52,074 nt of DNA from Scatosoma sp048465415. GTDB taxonomy: Bacteria; Bacillota; Clostridia; Christensenellales; Borkfalkiaceae. This document shows, in pieces, positions 16,461 through 24,441 of this stretch; within the stretch, counting starts at the first letter, position 1; every line of letters starts with the position of its first letter. The DNA is taken from positions 1-52,074 of the forward strand of contig DBFWLO010000016.1 of NCBI GenBank assembly GCA_048465415.1, read 5' to 3'. Under the pieces are notes generated by a model. It was given only the letters and a program-made list of their open reading frames with translations. It did no database searches and was not told the DNA's origin. The translations under genes and the position numbers were made by a program.

Positions 16461-17938
16461 ACTTCAATTCTCTGTCCTTTTTAATCTTTTTGCCGATAAC
16501 GCTTTGTCTGTATTGGGTAATTCCGCATCGTTTCCGTTGGCTGCTGCTACTCGTCGCGTCGTACTTTTTCTATATGAGCTGGAACGTCTGGCTGGGCTTT
16601 CTCATGTTCGGAACGTGTTTGGTGGCGTATCTTTGTTCGCTTCTGATTTCCCGAACGAAGAAAAAGAACGTCAAGAAGCTGGGACTCGCGATAGCGGTCG
16701 TCTTTTGCTTAGGCGTTCTGATTTTTTTCAAATACATCAATTTCCTGTTGGAAAATCTGACGGGAGTGATTCGGTTATTCGGCGGAAAGACAGACGATAT
16801 TTCCTTGAATATTCTTTTGCCCGTCGGAATTTCCTTTTATACGTTTCAAACATTGTCGTATGTCATCGACGTCTATCGCGGAAAATTTAAAGCGGAACGA
16901 CACTTCGGCTATTTTGCCCTGTTCGTTTCGTTTTTTCCCCAGCTCGTAGCGGGACCTATCGAACGTCCCGGCAAACTTCTTCCCCAATTAAAAAAGGAAC
17001 GGAAATTCCGAAAGGAATACTTTACGGAAGGAATGGAATTTCTGTTGATCGGCTTTTTTAGGAAATGCGTGATCGCGGACATGTGCGGGGTGTTCGTGAA
17101 CCATGTCTTTGCCGATTTATCGCAGGCGAATGCATTGTCGGTGACCTTGGCGGCGCTGCTGTTTTTCGTCCAGATCTACTGCGATTTTGCGGGTTATTCG
17201 GAAATTGCGATGGGTTCGGCGCGTTTGATGGGAATGAGCCTTTCCCGCAACTTCAATAGACCGTTGCTTTCGGCGAGCTATACGGAATTTTTCCGTCGTT
17301 GGCATATTACGTTAAATCAATGGTTTACCGACTATGTTTATATTCCGCTGGGCGGTAATCGGAAAGGCAGGGCGAGAAAGCTTATAAATACCCTCGTGGT
17401 CTTTTTTCTATGCGGGCTTTGGCACGGCGCGAATTGGACTTATGTATTCTGGGGACTCTATGCGGGGATTATGGTAAGTTTAGAGAGCCTCTTATTACCA
17501 CGGGTATCCGTAGCTTTGCAGAAGAAAAATATAGACTTTGAAGGAAAAACGGTACGTTTTTTCAGGAGGGGCCTTGTCTATATATTCATGATTCCTTCTC
17601 TCCTATTGTTCAGAGCACAGTCTCTTGGACAGTTTTGTGAGGCATTCGGAAAAATTTTTACCGCTTTTGGATTCGGCGACGATTATTTTCAGTGGTCGTT
17701 CACCTCGTTGGGAATGAACGGGTTACAATTTCTATTTGTGGTTTTTTCGTTGTTTGCGATGAGTCGATTAAATGGTCTTTATCCGGATTGGGAGGAGGCC
17801 GGCGTGCGGAAATTAACCGAAATAGAAGCCTCCCGCCGTACATTGACGTTTGTTTTCATGGCGATATGTATTATATTGTGTTGGATAACGCTTTTGTCGG
17901 CCAATAATTTGAGTGAGTTTACGTATTTTCAATTTTAG
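16457..17938 (+). CDS. MBOAT-family O-acyltransferase (AlgI/DltB-like)
   Basis: 493 residues with many membrane helices. Family landmarks are VGISFYTFQTLSYVIDVYRG (about 117-136), the AGPIERP segment, a YIPLGGNRKG loop, and the catalytic histidine H323 in LWHGANW. Proteins of this family move an activated acyl group across the membrane and hand it to an SGNH-type partner that modifies an exported polymer: alginate (AlgI), peptidoglycan (PatA) or teichoic acid (DltB). Here the candidate partners are the SGNH proteins at 4440 and 5878, and a possible acyl-activating ligase lies downstream at 18709. It overlaps the small membrane protein gene by four bases and is followed closely by a LytTR regulator. 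Confidence 0.92.
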   Translation: MNFNSLSFLIFLPITLCLYWVIPHRFRWLLLLVASYFFYMSWNVWLGFLMFGTCLVAYLCSLLISRTKKKNVKKLGLAIAVVFCLGVLIFFKYINFLLENLTGVIRLFGGKTDDISLNILLPVGISFYTFQTLSYVIDVYRGKFKAERHFGYFALFVSFFPQLVAGPIERPGKLLPQLKKERKFRKEYFTEGMEFLLIGFFRKCVIADMCGVFVNHVFADLSQANALSVTLAALLFFVQIYCDFAGYSEIAMGSARLMGMSLSRNFNRPLLSASYTEFFRRWHITLNQWFTDYVYIPLGGNRKGRARKLINTLVVFFLCGLWHGANWTYVFWGLYAGIMVSLESLLLPRVSVALQKKNIDFEGKTVRFFRRGLVYIFMIPSLLLFRAQSLGQFCEAFGKIFTAFGFGDDYFQWSFTSLGMNGLQFLFVVFSLFAMSRLNGLYPDWEEAGVRKLTEIEASRRTLTFVFMAICIILCWITLLSANNLSEFTYFQF

Positions 17939-17948
17939 GGGAACAGCT

Positions 17949-18683
17949 ATGAAATCCATTAGATTTGCGATCTGCGACGACGATGAAATCAGTCTGGAAA
18001 TATTGGGCGACTTCATCGTGAAAATCTGCAAGGAGCATGATATTCTGGCGATTGCGGACAGGTATAATTCGGGCGGGAAGTTGCTGGACTATATAGACAA
18101 CCATAACTATGCGGCGGTTCTCATAGATATGAATATGCCGAAGATGGACGGAATACAGCTTGCGAAGCGCCTGCGCTCGTCGGAGAATTGTCCGAAGCTC
18201 ATTTTCGTATCGGGGCAGGAAGAGAGCGTTTTTTCCACCTTTCAGGTCAGCCCTTTTGCCTTTATCCGCAAGAACAAACTCGGCGAGGACATGGAGTCGG
18301 TTTTAAGTCGATTCATAGAAGACTATTTTAATAAAGACCAAACGATAGAAGTCTGTGGCGCAGAAAAGGAGGTCCTGGTGTTCAAGTATAACGATATAGT
18401 GTATATTGAGAGCCGTAAACGTGTGCAGTACGTACATCTTGTTGGCGGAAAGTACGTAGAGATTCATTCCAACATGGCTGAGTTGGAAACAAAGTTGCGT
18501 AGAAGCTCTATAAAATCTGTCCATAGAAGCTATTTAGTCAATTATCGATATATTTCCCGAATTGACCGCACGGAATTGAAATTGACAGTCGGAGAGAGTA
18601 TTCCCCTAAGTAGAAATCGCGCAAACGAGGTACGGGAAGGATATCTTCAATACATTTGCTCCCAGGGGAATCTGAATTTATAG
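17949..18683 (+). CDS. Orphan LytTR-family response regulator
   Basis: 244 residues from ATG 17949, which has an AGGGG site seven bases upstream; an earlier in-frame ATG at 17913 lies inside the MBOAT gene and lacks one. Receiver domain: D10-D11-D12 acidic pocket, phospho-acceptor D60 in VLIDMNMP. LytTR domain: NDIVYIES, VHRSYLVN and PLSRNRANEV. It has the same length as, and clear similarity to, the regulator at 3570, but no kinase is adjacent. It may share the kinase at 2220, or give feedback from the MBOAT operon onto the phased-repeat promoters. Confidence 0.92.
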   Translation: MKSIRFAICDDDEISLEILGDFIVKICKEHDILAIADRYNSGGKLLDYIDNHNYAAVLIDMNMPKMDGIQLAKRLRSSENCPKLIFVSGQEESVFSTFQVSPFAFIRKNKLGEDMESVLSRFIEDYFNKDQTIEVCGAEKEVLVFKYNDIVYIESRKRVQYVHLVGGKYVEIHSNMAELETKLRRSSIKSVHRSYLVNYRYISRIDRTELKLTVGESIPLSRNRANEVREGYLQYICSQGNLNL

Positions 18684-18708
18684 CCGTAAAGAAAAAAGGA
18701 GACGTGGC

Positions 18709-20121
18709 ATGAAACCGAGCAATAAATTACTTTATAAATATTTTGAGGAATACGTAGAGCAAAACGAAAACGATATATTTTTGTTTGACGAGGAAAACCG
18801 TTATACGACAAAGCAGGCGTTTGAGATTGCGCGAAGCCTTGCATTCCAGCTCGAAAGCAACGGAATAAAGTGCGGCGATTTAGTTTCCGTGAAAGGGAAT
18901 AGGACGCTGCGGACGGTTTTAATTTTTTATGCCGTCGAGTTTATGGGAGCTGTTGCAATCATGTACGATCCGCGCGAAATTATGGAGGGCAAAAACCGGA
19001 TTTCAGATAGTGTGTTGTATGTGGGAGAAAGGGAAGTTCCGCTTTCGTTCGACGTGCGGGAGTATGAAGTCCCCGAATTGGCACGTGACAGTAAAGCGAC
19101 AGGCGCAATCATTTTTACTTCGGGGTCGACGGGAGAAAAAAAGGCGGTCTGCCTCAGTCAGTATAATTTTATCAATAATTCATTGGATACGTTAAATATC
19201 GGCGGTTATCGGGAAGACGATATCAATATTTTAATTGTTCCCGTTCATCATGTTTTCGGATTGGCGCTCATCGTAACGGCGGTAGTGGCGAAGCATAGTG
19301 TTTTTGTCCCTCGGTCAGTCGAACGCGATTATATTATCGATTGCATGATAAAATACGAAGTAACCCGCCTGAACGGAGTACCCTCTCTATATTTGGCTCT
19401 GGCGTCCTCTCCTCATGCGGGAGAAATGAAACATCTTCGATGTGGTCTTATCGGTGGCGCACCCTATAGCGAGGAACAGTTTTCCTGGATAGAGGACAGG
19501 CTCGGCATCACTCTCGTTCCCGTATATGGAATGAGCGAATGTATTGGAATTTCCTGTGGAGATTATCGCGCTCCCGTCAAAAAACGCTGTGACAATGTCG
19601 GAAAAGTTTACTCCATGAACGAAGTGAAAATCCGAAAAGATGGCGAAATCTGCGTGAGGAGTCCCGCGGTAATGCTGGGATATTACAAAGACGAAGTCGC
19701 CACGGAAAGCGCGATCGGGGACGGGTGGCTGCATACGGGCGACTTGGGATATCTGGACGAAGAAGGATATTTACGCATCAGCGGCAGAAAGAAGGATATT
19801 ATTATCCGAAACGGAAATAACATTTCGGCGGCAAAAATCGAAAACGCCCTCTTGGGAATTTCCTATGTAGATAGTGCGGCGGTAGTGGCGGGGCGCGACG
19901 AAGCGTTCGGGGAGGTCCCCTGTGCCTTAATCGTACTCAAAAGGGGCGAGACGAGGACGCAGACGGAAATTTTGCACGATTTGCAAGGTGCATTGACAAA
20001 GATAGAAATGCCCGCAAAAATCAAGCTCGCGGAAGAATTGCCCTTAACCTCTACGGGAAAGACGGATAAGGAAAAAGTAAAAACGCTTTTTGCCGAAACC
20101 GACGAAAAAAGGAAGAGCTGA
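18709..20121 (+). CDS. AMP-forming acyl ligase (ANL superfamily)
   Basis: 470 residues, the size of a small DltA- or acyl-CoA-ligase-type enzyme. Motifs: phosphate loop TSGSTGEKK (about 137-145), GMSEC, HTGDLGYL (D345), hinge SGRKKD (about 358-363), and the catalytic lysine K451 in STGK. It should adenylate a carboxylic acid and transfer it to a thiol. It is co-transcribed with the MBOAT gene and regulator (25-base gap, AAAGGAG site), so it may supply the acyl group for surface modification. A DltC-like carrier is not visible, so the thiol acceptor could be CoA or a carrier encoded elsewhere. The acid used cannot be deduced. A broken GH3 gene begins one base after its stop codon. Confidence 0.85.
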   Translation: MKPSNKLLYKYFEEYVEQNENDIFLFDEENRYTTKQAFEIARSLAFQLESNGIKCGDLVSVKGNRTLRTVLIFYAVEFMGAVAIMYDPREIMEGKNRISDSVLYVGEREVPLSFDVREYEVPELARDSKATGAIIFTSGSTGEKKAVCLSQYNFINNSLDTLNIGGYREDDINILIVPVHHVFGLALIVTAVVAKHSVFVPRSVERDYIIDCMIKYEVTRLNGVPSLYLALASSPHAGEMKHLRCGLIGGAPYSEEQFSWIEDRLGITLVPVYGMSECIGISCGDYRAPVKKRCDNVGKVYSMNEVKIRKDGEICVRSPAVMLGYYKDEVATESAIGDGWLHTGDLGYLDEEGYLRISGRKKDIIIRNGNNISAAKIENALLGISYVDSAAVVAGRDEAFGEVPCALIVLKRGETRTQTEILHDLQGALTKIEMPAKIKLAEELPLTSTGKTDKEKVKTLFAETDEKRKS

Positions 20122-20122
20122 A

Positions 20123-20565
20123 ATGACAAAGAAGGATAAATCGAGAAATTAAGTCGGAAAGAGAAGGCGGAATTGCAGAATATATCCTTGCCTGCGACGT
20201 GTTTCCCATCGTCTCTCATGGCGTGTTGCTGGGACGAGGAAGTAGGGGAACGAATCGGCGAAACGCTGGGCGAGGAAGCGGCGTCAATGAATGTAGACGT
20301 GCTTTTAGGCCCGGGCTTAAATATCAAACGTAATCCTCAGTGCGGCAGAAATTTCGAGTGTTTCTCCGAGGACGCATATTTGTCGGGGAAAATGGCGGCG
20401 GCTTATGTCCGTGGAATCCAGAGCAAGGGAGTAGTATCTTGCGTAAAGCATTTTGCCGCGAATGATCGCGAATACCGCCGAATGACAAGCGAGTCGGTTA
20501 TAGACGAGCGCATCTTCTGTGAATTGTACCTTGGAGGCTTTGAAATAAAGCTTGGAGCAAATCAA
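20123..20565 (+). pseudogene. Broken GH3 glycosidase gene
   Basis: ATG 20123 follows the ligase stop codon directly, but this frame stops after nine codons. The neighbouring frame reads IEKLSRKEKAEL, the usual GH3 opening, then jumps to LPATCFPSSLMACCWDEEVG, so the expected substrate-loop segment is missing. GH3 barrel motifs continue (GPGLNIKRNPQCGRNFE, then GVVSCVKHFAAND, up to ELYLGGFE), and homology is lost near 20555. Frameshift, internal deletion and loss of the nucleophile region and C-terminal domains make it a pseudogene. It has no signal peptide, so it was a cytoplasmic GH3 unlike the two exported ones. Confidence 0.85.
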
Positions 20566-20756
20566 AGAGAAAAAGCGGCAACCGAACTTATTGCATTAAG
20601 AGAGGACATTGTAAAGGACGGCGGTATGGCATCTTCAATTCTCTGCGTGATATATGGTATGCCAATGCTGCGTATGTAAGACCTGACGGTGTTTTCGTAA
20701 TTCCCATTACCGCCTTGAAAAATTCAGACGATGAAGAGAACGCTTTTTTCGAATAG
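20566..20756 (+). pseudogene. Unassigned gene-end fragment
   Basis: A frame ending at TAG 20754-20756 reads NSLRDIWYANAAYVRPDG then VFVIPITALKN and an acidic tail, which looks like real protein sequence rather than noise. It is fused out of frame to the broken GH3 gene. I could not assign it to a family. Confidence 0.35.
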
Positions 20757-20762
20757 TTAACT

Positions 20763-20807
20763 TAACGCCTATGCTTACTTTTATGTTGGTTGTAAGCATA
20801 GGCGTTA
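20763..20807. repeat. 16-bp perfect inverted repeat
   Basis: TAACGCCTATGCTTAC (20763-20778) is exactly complementary to 20792-20807, with a 13-base loop. There is no T run right after it, so it is not a standard terminator. It stands between two decayed gene fragments and may be a terminator relic or an element end. Confidence 0.7.
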
Positions 20808-20914
20808 GGATTTCGCGCACGGCGTTTTTCGTTTATTGCATCTTAATTGAATATATCTAATAATACGTATTCAAGAAAGTAGAATAAAAGAGAGAACGAT
20901 TGAGTTACTTGTAG

Positions 20915-21331
20915 ATTCTGAATCATGAAATATGCAGCTGGTTAAAACAAAGAGAAACAGCAGAGAAAATAAAAGCGATTGATGTTAATAAGATATGGAT
21001 AAGCGTTAGTGATGATGGCTTTACGCCTGCAGTTGAATCTGAAAAATATAAAAATGTTGCAACGACTTTTCACTCTTCAAAAGGATTAGAGTTTGATCAA
21101 GTAGTTGTTTTTTCATAAGACTATCCATTAGATAAGGATGCGAGTTTTTATAATCATTACCTAGCAACGACAAGAGCAAAGGAAAAATTGATTATTGTCC
21201 ATGATGCATTACTTCGAAACAGTTCAAACTATATGGAAAATTTGGTGAGAACAATTCAGCCGTATCAAGTTTCAGATATTTTAACAAATAGAATTGGGAT
21301 TAAAGAAAAAAATACTTCTATTCCGTTTTGA
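20915..21331 (+). pseudogene. Remnant of a UvrD/Rep-family helicase
   Basis: The frame from 20915 carries the C-terminal helicase motifs of superfamily 1: TFHSSKGLEFDQVVVF (motif V area) and YLATTRAKEKLIIV (motif VI), then a typical short tail to TGA 21329. An in-frame TAA interrupts it just after VVVFS, and the N-terminal two thirds are absent. The DNA is markedly more AT-rich than the flanking genes, which suggests acquisition from elsewhere. Not functional as it stands. Confidence 0.85.
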
Positions 21332-21696
21332 TTTTATGTCACCCCTAATATCAACCTCAGATTTTACTTTATTTTTTGATGTTTGACCAAATGACAGAAA
21401 AAAGCTGTAAATTTGGAATCTACAAATTTACAGCTTTTTATAGGTGAAATACAAAATATGCGCTACTATAGGAAGCGGAAACGTATAAATTCTGCATCTC
21501 CGAAGATATTTTCTTTGGTTACAGCGACTTGTTTTTTTGTGTGGCAACGGAATAGCTGCGTTAAAAATGGATAAAGAGATAAAGATAAAAAACAGAATTC
21601 ATAAAATTATCATAAAACAAAAAGGACAAAGTTTCAGACATTCGCGGTTTATTGTTTTTCTTTGAGATATTAGAAGATAGGTTCATTTCGAGGGGC
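21332..21696. other. Non-coding AT-rich stretch
   Basis: Apart from the terminator at 21400-21439 I see no gene. The motif AAGCGGAAACG occurs at 21473 and again at 21733 on the other side of the regulator promoter, too little evidence to call a site. Confidence 0.4.
21400..21439 (+). terminator. Intrinsic terminator after the decay zone
   Basis: AAAAGCTGTAAATTTG (21400-21415) pairs perfectly with 21423-21438 across a 7-base loop, with A runs before and T runs after, so it can act in both directions. Confidence 0.85.
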
Positions 21697-21725
21697 TTGA
21701 CAGCAGCGAAAAGATATGGTAAAAT
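21697..21725 (+). promoter_or_regulatory. Promoter of the first ArsR-type regulator
   Basis: TTGACA (21697-21702), 17-base spacer, TAAAAT (21720-21725). The same two hexamers and spacing recur at the promoter of the operon that this regulator precedes (22835-22863). Confidence 0.8.
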
Positions 21726-21758
21726 AGTTGTAAGCGGAAACGCGAGAGGAAGAAGCTT

Positions 21759-22688
21759 ATGGCGGAAAGAGAATTTGATTTAAAGATAGACGAAGAAGAG
21801 CGGTTGGAAGAGATTGTACAGGCGCTCAACGCCACCGTACGGCGGCGCATTATGTGTATGCTGCGTTCTTCCTGCTATTCGATCGCGGAATTGGCAAAGC
21901 GGCTGAAACTGCCCGTTTCCACCGTTTCCTTCCATATCAACATTTTAAGAAAAGCGGGCTTTATCAGCGTTACGGTAAAACGCAATACCCGCGGGAACGC
22001 CAAGCTCATTTCGCGGCAGATCGATCGTTTTTCCCTCGATTTCGCCACCGATCCTCGTTTGAGCAAAAGCCGTCAGTTTTCGCAGGAAATTCCTCTGGGG
22101 AGTTTCAGCGACGCTTACGTAGAGGCGGGCTGCGGTATGGCGAACGAACACGGTATCATCATCGCCGACGACGTCCCCGGCGCGTTTTTCAGCCCTCTGC
22201 GCTATGACGCGCAGATGATTTGGTTCAGTAAAGGTTACCTCGAATATCGCATTCCCAACTATATGCTGAAAGACAAGCACGTCAACGCAGTCACGTTCAG
22301 CATGGAACTGTGCAGCGAAGCGCCCAATTACCGCAACGACTGGGAAAGCGATATTACGTTTTGGATAAACGGCGTGGAAGTCGCCACCTATCTTTCTCCC
22401 GGCGATTACGGCGGCAGGCGCGGCAGACTCAACCCCGATTGGTGGTCGGATTATTCGACGCAGTACGGCATTATCAAGACGCTGAGGATTACCCCCGAGT
22501 GCGTGTACCTCGACGAGACCGCCGTCAGCACGTACACGATCGAAAAATTGGGGTTGCAGAAGGGCGACTATATTCTTTTCCGTATCGGAATCAAAGAAAA
22601 TGCGCGCCATCAAGGAGGGCTCAATCTCTTCGGGGAAAAGTTCGGCGACTTCGCGCAGGGGCTCGTCTACATGGTGGACTATAATTGA
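21759..22688 (+). CDS. ArsR-type HTH regulator with conserved C-terminal sensor-like domain
   Basis: 309 residues. A winged helix of ArsR/SmtB type occupies about 12-85 (ALNATVRRRIMCML, then LPVSTVSFHINILRKAGFI). The remaining 220 residues contain no metal-binding cysteine pattern and are predicted to be mostly beta. They share many fixed blocks with the protein at 37387: WFSKGYLEYRIPN, SEAP, SDITFWIN, NPDWW, QYGII and GGLNLFGEKFGDF. Both genes stand just before a sugar ABC/glycosidase operon, so the C-terminal domain probably senses a sugar. The gene is monocistronic, with its own promoter and terminator. The domain family name is unknown to me. Confidence 0.85.
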   Translation: MAEREFDLKIDEEERLEEIVQALNATVRRRIMCMLRSSCYSIAELAKRLKLPVSTVSFHINILRKAGFISVTVKRNTRGNAKLISRQIDRFSLDFATDPRLSKSRQFSQEIPLGSFSDAYVEAGCGMANEHGIIIADDVPGAFFSPLRYDAQMIWFSKGYLEYRIPNYMLKDKHVNAVTFSMELCSEAPNYRNDWESDITFWINGVEVATYLSPGDYGGRRGRLNPDWWSDYSTQYGIIKTLRITPECVYLDETAVSTYTIEKLGLQKGDYILFRIGIKENARHQGGLNLFGEKFGDFAQGLVYMVDYN

Positions 22689-22743
22689 AAGACGAAAGTA
22701 GGGGGATTTTTATAACGGAATAAAAAATCAGGCTGTATTCTTT

Positions 22744-22770
22744 AAAACGTCGGAGATTCCGGCGTTTTTT
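22744..22770 (+). terminator. Terminator after the first ArsR-type regulator
   Basis: AAAACGTCGG (22744-22753) pairs with CCGGCGTTTT (one G-T pair) across a 5-base loop, followed by Ts. It isolates the regulator from the transport operon. Confidence 0.8.
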
Positions 22771-22834
22771 CTGCCTTATTTCAACAACTTTCATATAACT
22801 AAAACCATAATTTTTGCAATTTTCAAAAAACCTA

Positions 22835-22863
22835 TTGACAAGGGGAAAAAGGTATTATAAAAT
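22835..22863 (+). promoter_or_regulatory. Promoter of the first polysaccharide-utilisation operon
   Basis: TTGACA (22835-22840), 17-base spacer, TAAAAT (22858-22863), preceded by an A/T-rich upstream region. It drives the genes from 23050 to 36819. Confidence 0.8.
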
Positions 22864-22895
22864 AATGACGAAATACAGATAGAGGAAATAGGAAA

Positions 22896-22982
22896 CGGGC
22901 AAGGCGAAATAAAATCGCAAAAGCCCGAAAATCAAAACAGGGACGTCCCTGTTTTACGTAATACCGACGTATTACGTAAAAC
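22896..22982 (+). promoter_or_regulatory. Structured leader with overlapping perfect palindromes
   Basis: Between promoter and first gene lie three hairpins. The first is CGGGC (22896-22900) with GCCCG (22923-22927), enclosing GCGA/TCGC. The second is the perfect 22-base palindrome formed by AAAACAGGGAC (22934-22944) and GTCCCTGTTTT. The third has perfect 14-bp arms, GTTTTACGTAATAC (22951-22964) and its complement (22969-22982). The second and third share GTTTT (22951-22955), so they cannot both form fully. They could be an RNA switch or an operator. Confidence 0.65.
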
Positions 22983-23049
22983 ACTTATAAGGAAGAACGC
23001 GCCGCGGAAGCGGCGGACAAAAATAATTTGGTCCGAGGAGGAAAAAGGC

Positions 23050-24438
23050 ATGAAGAAAGTAGCTGTATTGTTGTTGGCGGGGCTTATGGCTTTAGGAATG
23101 GGGGCATGTAAACCTGCTTCCGACGGGAAGACGGTGACCATCGAGTTTTTCGGTTGGGGCGATGCCGCGGAACAGGAAAACTACCAGACTCTCATCAATT
23201 TATTTATGGAAGAAAATGAAGATATTACGGTGGCCTACAGCGGAGAGAGTGCCTCTACCTATATGACGACGCTGAAAAACAGGGCGGTTAATTTGCCCGA
23301 ATTGTTTTATATGCCCGATTACGATTTTCTCGAATGGGTTTCCAACGGAAAGCTGAAGGACCTCTCCTCTTACATCACGGAGGCGGAATTGTCCGAGCTT
23401 TGGCCGCAGGCGGTGGACGAGTATTACTATAACCCCAACGCGAGCACCCTCGGGAAATCGAGCGGCGCCAAGTTGTACGGCCTGCCCAAGGATCTGGGGC
23501 CGTTTACCCTGGTATATAATAAGACTCTTTTAAATTCGCAGATAGCGAAATATAATTTGGACGGCGAAGCGATCTATGCGAAGTTGAACGCGACGGAACC
23601 TATGACCTGGAGCGACTTCCGCACGCTGTTAAAGCAGGTGGATCCCGACGGCGGAGCGGACGGCGTTTACGGTATTTCTCATTACGAGATCGAAGCGGCG
23701 GTCTATTCGAATAACGCGGGCTTTTTTAACGCCGACGCAAGTCAGGAAAAGATCAGCGATCCCCGCTTCGCCGAAGCCGTTCAGTTTATCGCCGATCTAA
23801 CTTTGGTCGATCACGTCATGCCCACAGCGGCCGACCAGGTTTCCACCAACGGATATCAACGATTCAAAGGGCAGGGCTGTGTGTTCAGCTTTATGGGGCC
23901 CTGGGACTGCGCGGAATTTTGGAAGACGGTGAATTTCGCTTACGATATCCTGCCCGTCCCTTACAATGGCGACAATCCCGATGCGGAAAGCACCGCCTGG
24001 GTGGGTTCCATGGGTTATTGTATCAGTAAAGACGCCAGCGCCGCCAAGACGCAGGCGGCCGTCAAACTTGCCAAATACCTTTGCTATAACGAAGGCGCGC
24101 AGCGTAAGTTTTACGAACTGGGGCAGCAGGTGCCCAATATCGCCGCCATGGCGAACGACGAATACGTCAATGATACGAAGGAACTTTTGAAGGACAAAAA
24201 TCCCCCTACCCGTTCGGTATGGGTGGACACGATAAACGGAAGAAACGACACGGATAAGATCGGCGGCAAGGTGAGGGCGCGCTATTATACTTATTCCTCC
24301 GATTGGTACGATTCGTTTACGGAATATCTCACGAGCGTCAAAATGTGGGACGGCAACGTGACCGCGGCAAAAGCCTGTAAGGATTACGCCAAAACGTTCC
24401 AGGCCGCGCTCGACGAAATGCGCGCAAATTTGGGGTGA
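23050..24438 (+). CDS. ABC sugar transporter substrate-binding lipoprotein
   Basis: 462 residues. The signal ends in a lipobox, MGAC (C20), so the protein is tethered outside the membrane. The family 1 solute-binding fold is recognisable from VTIEFFGWGDAAEQENYQTL, the LPELFYMPDYDF segment, and YGLPKDLGPFTLVYNK, in which the first domain returns to the hinge. A GAGGAGG ribosome site precedes it. It opens the operon with two permeases and glycosidases, so it should capture oligosaccharides released by the GH43 enzymes. It is shorter than its counterpart at 40079 (597 residues), and the two differ enough to suggest different ligands. Confidence 0.93.
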   Translation: MKKVAVLLLAGLMALGMGACKPASDGKTVTIEFFGWGDAAEQENYQTLINLFMEENEDITVAYSGESASTYMTTLKNRAVNLPELFYMPDYDFLEWVSNGKLKDLSSYITEAELSELWPQAVDEYYYNPNASTLGKSSGAKLYGLPKDLGPFTLVYNKTLLNSQIAKYNLDGEAIYAKLNATEPMTWSDFRTLLKQVDPDGGADGVYGISHYEIEAAVYSNNAGFFNADASQEKISDPRFAEAVQFIADLTLVDHVMPTAADQVSTNGYQRFKGQGCVFSFMGPWDCAEFWKTVNFAYDILPVPYNGDNPDAESTAWVGSMGYCISKDASAAKTQAAVKLAKYLCYNEGAQRKFYELGQQVPNIAAMANDEYVNDTKELLKDKNPPTRSVWVDTINGRNDTDKIGGKVRARYYTYSSDWYDSFTEYLTSVKMWDGNVTAAKACKDYAKTFQAALDEMRANLG

Positions 24439-24441
24439 TGT

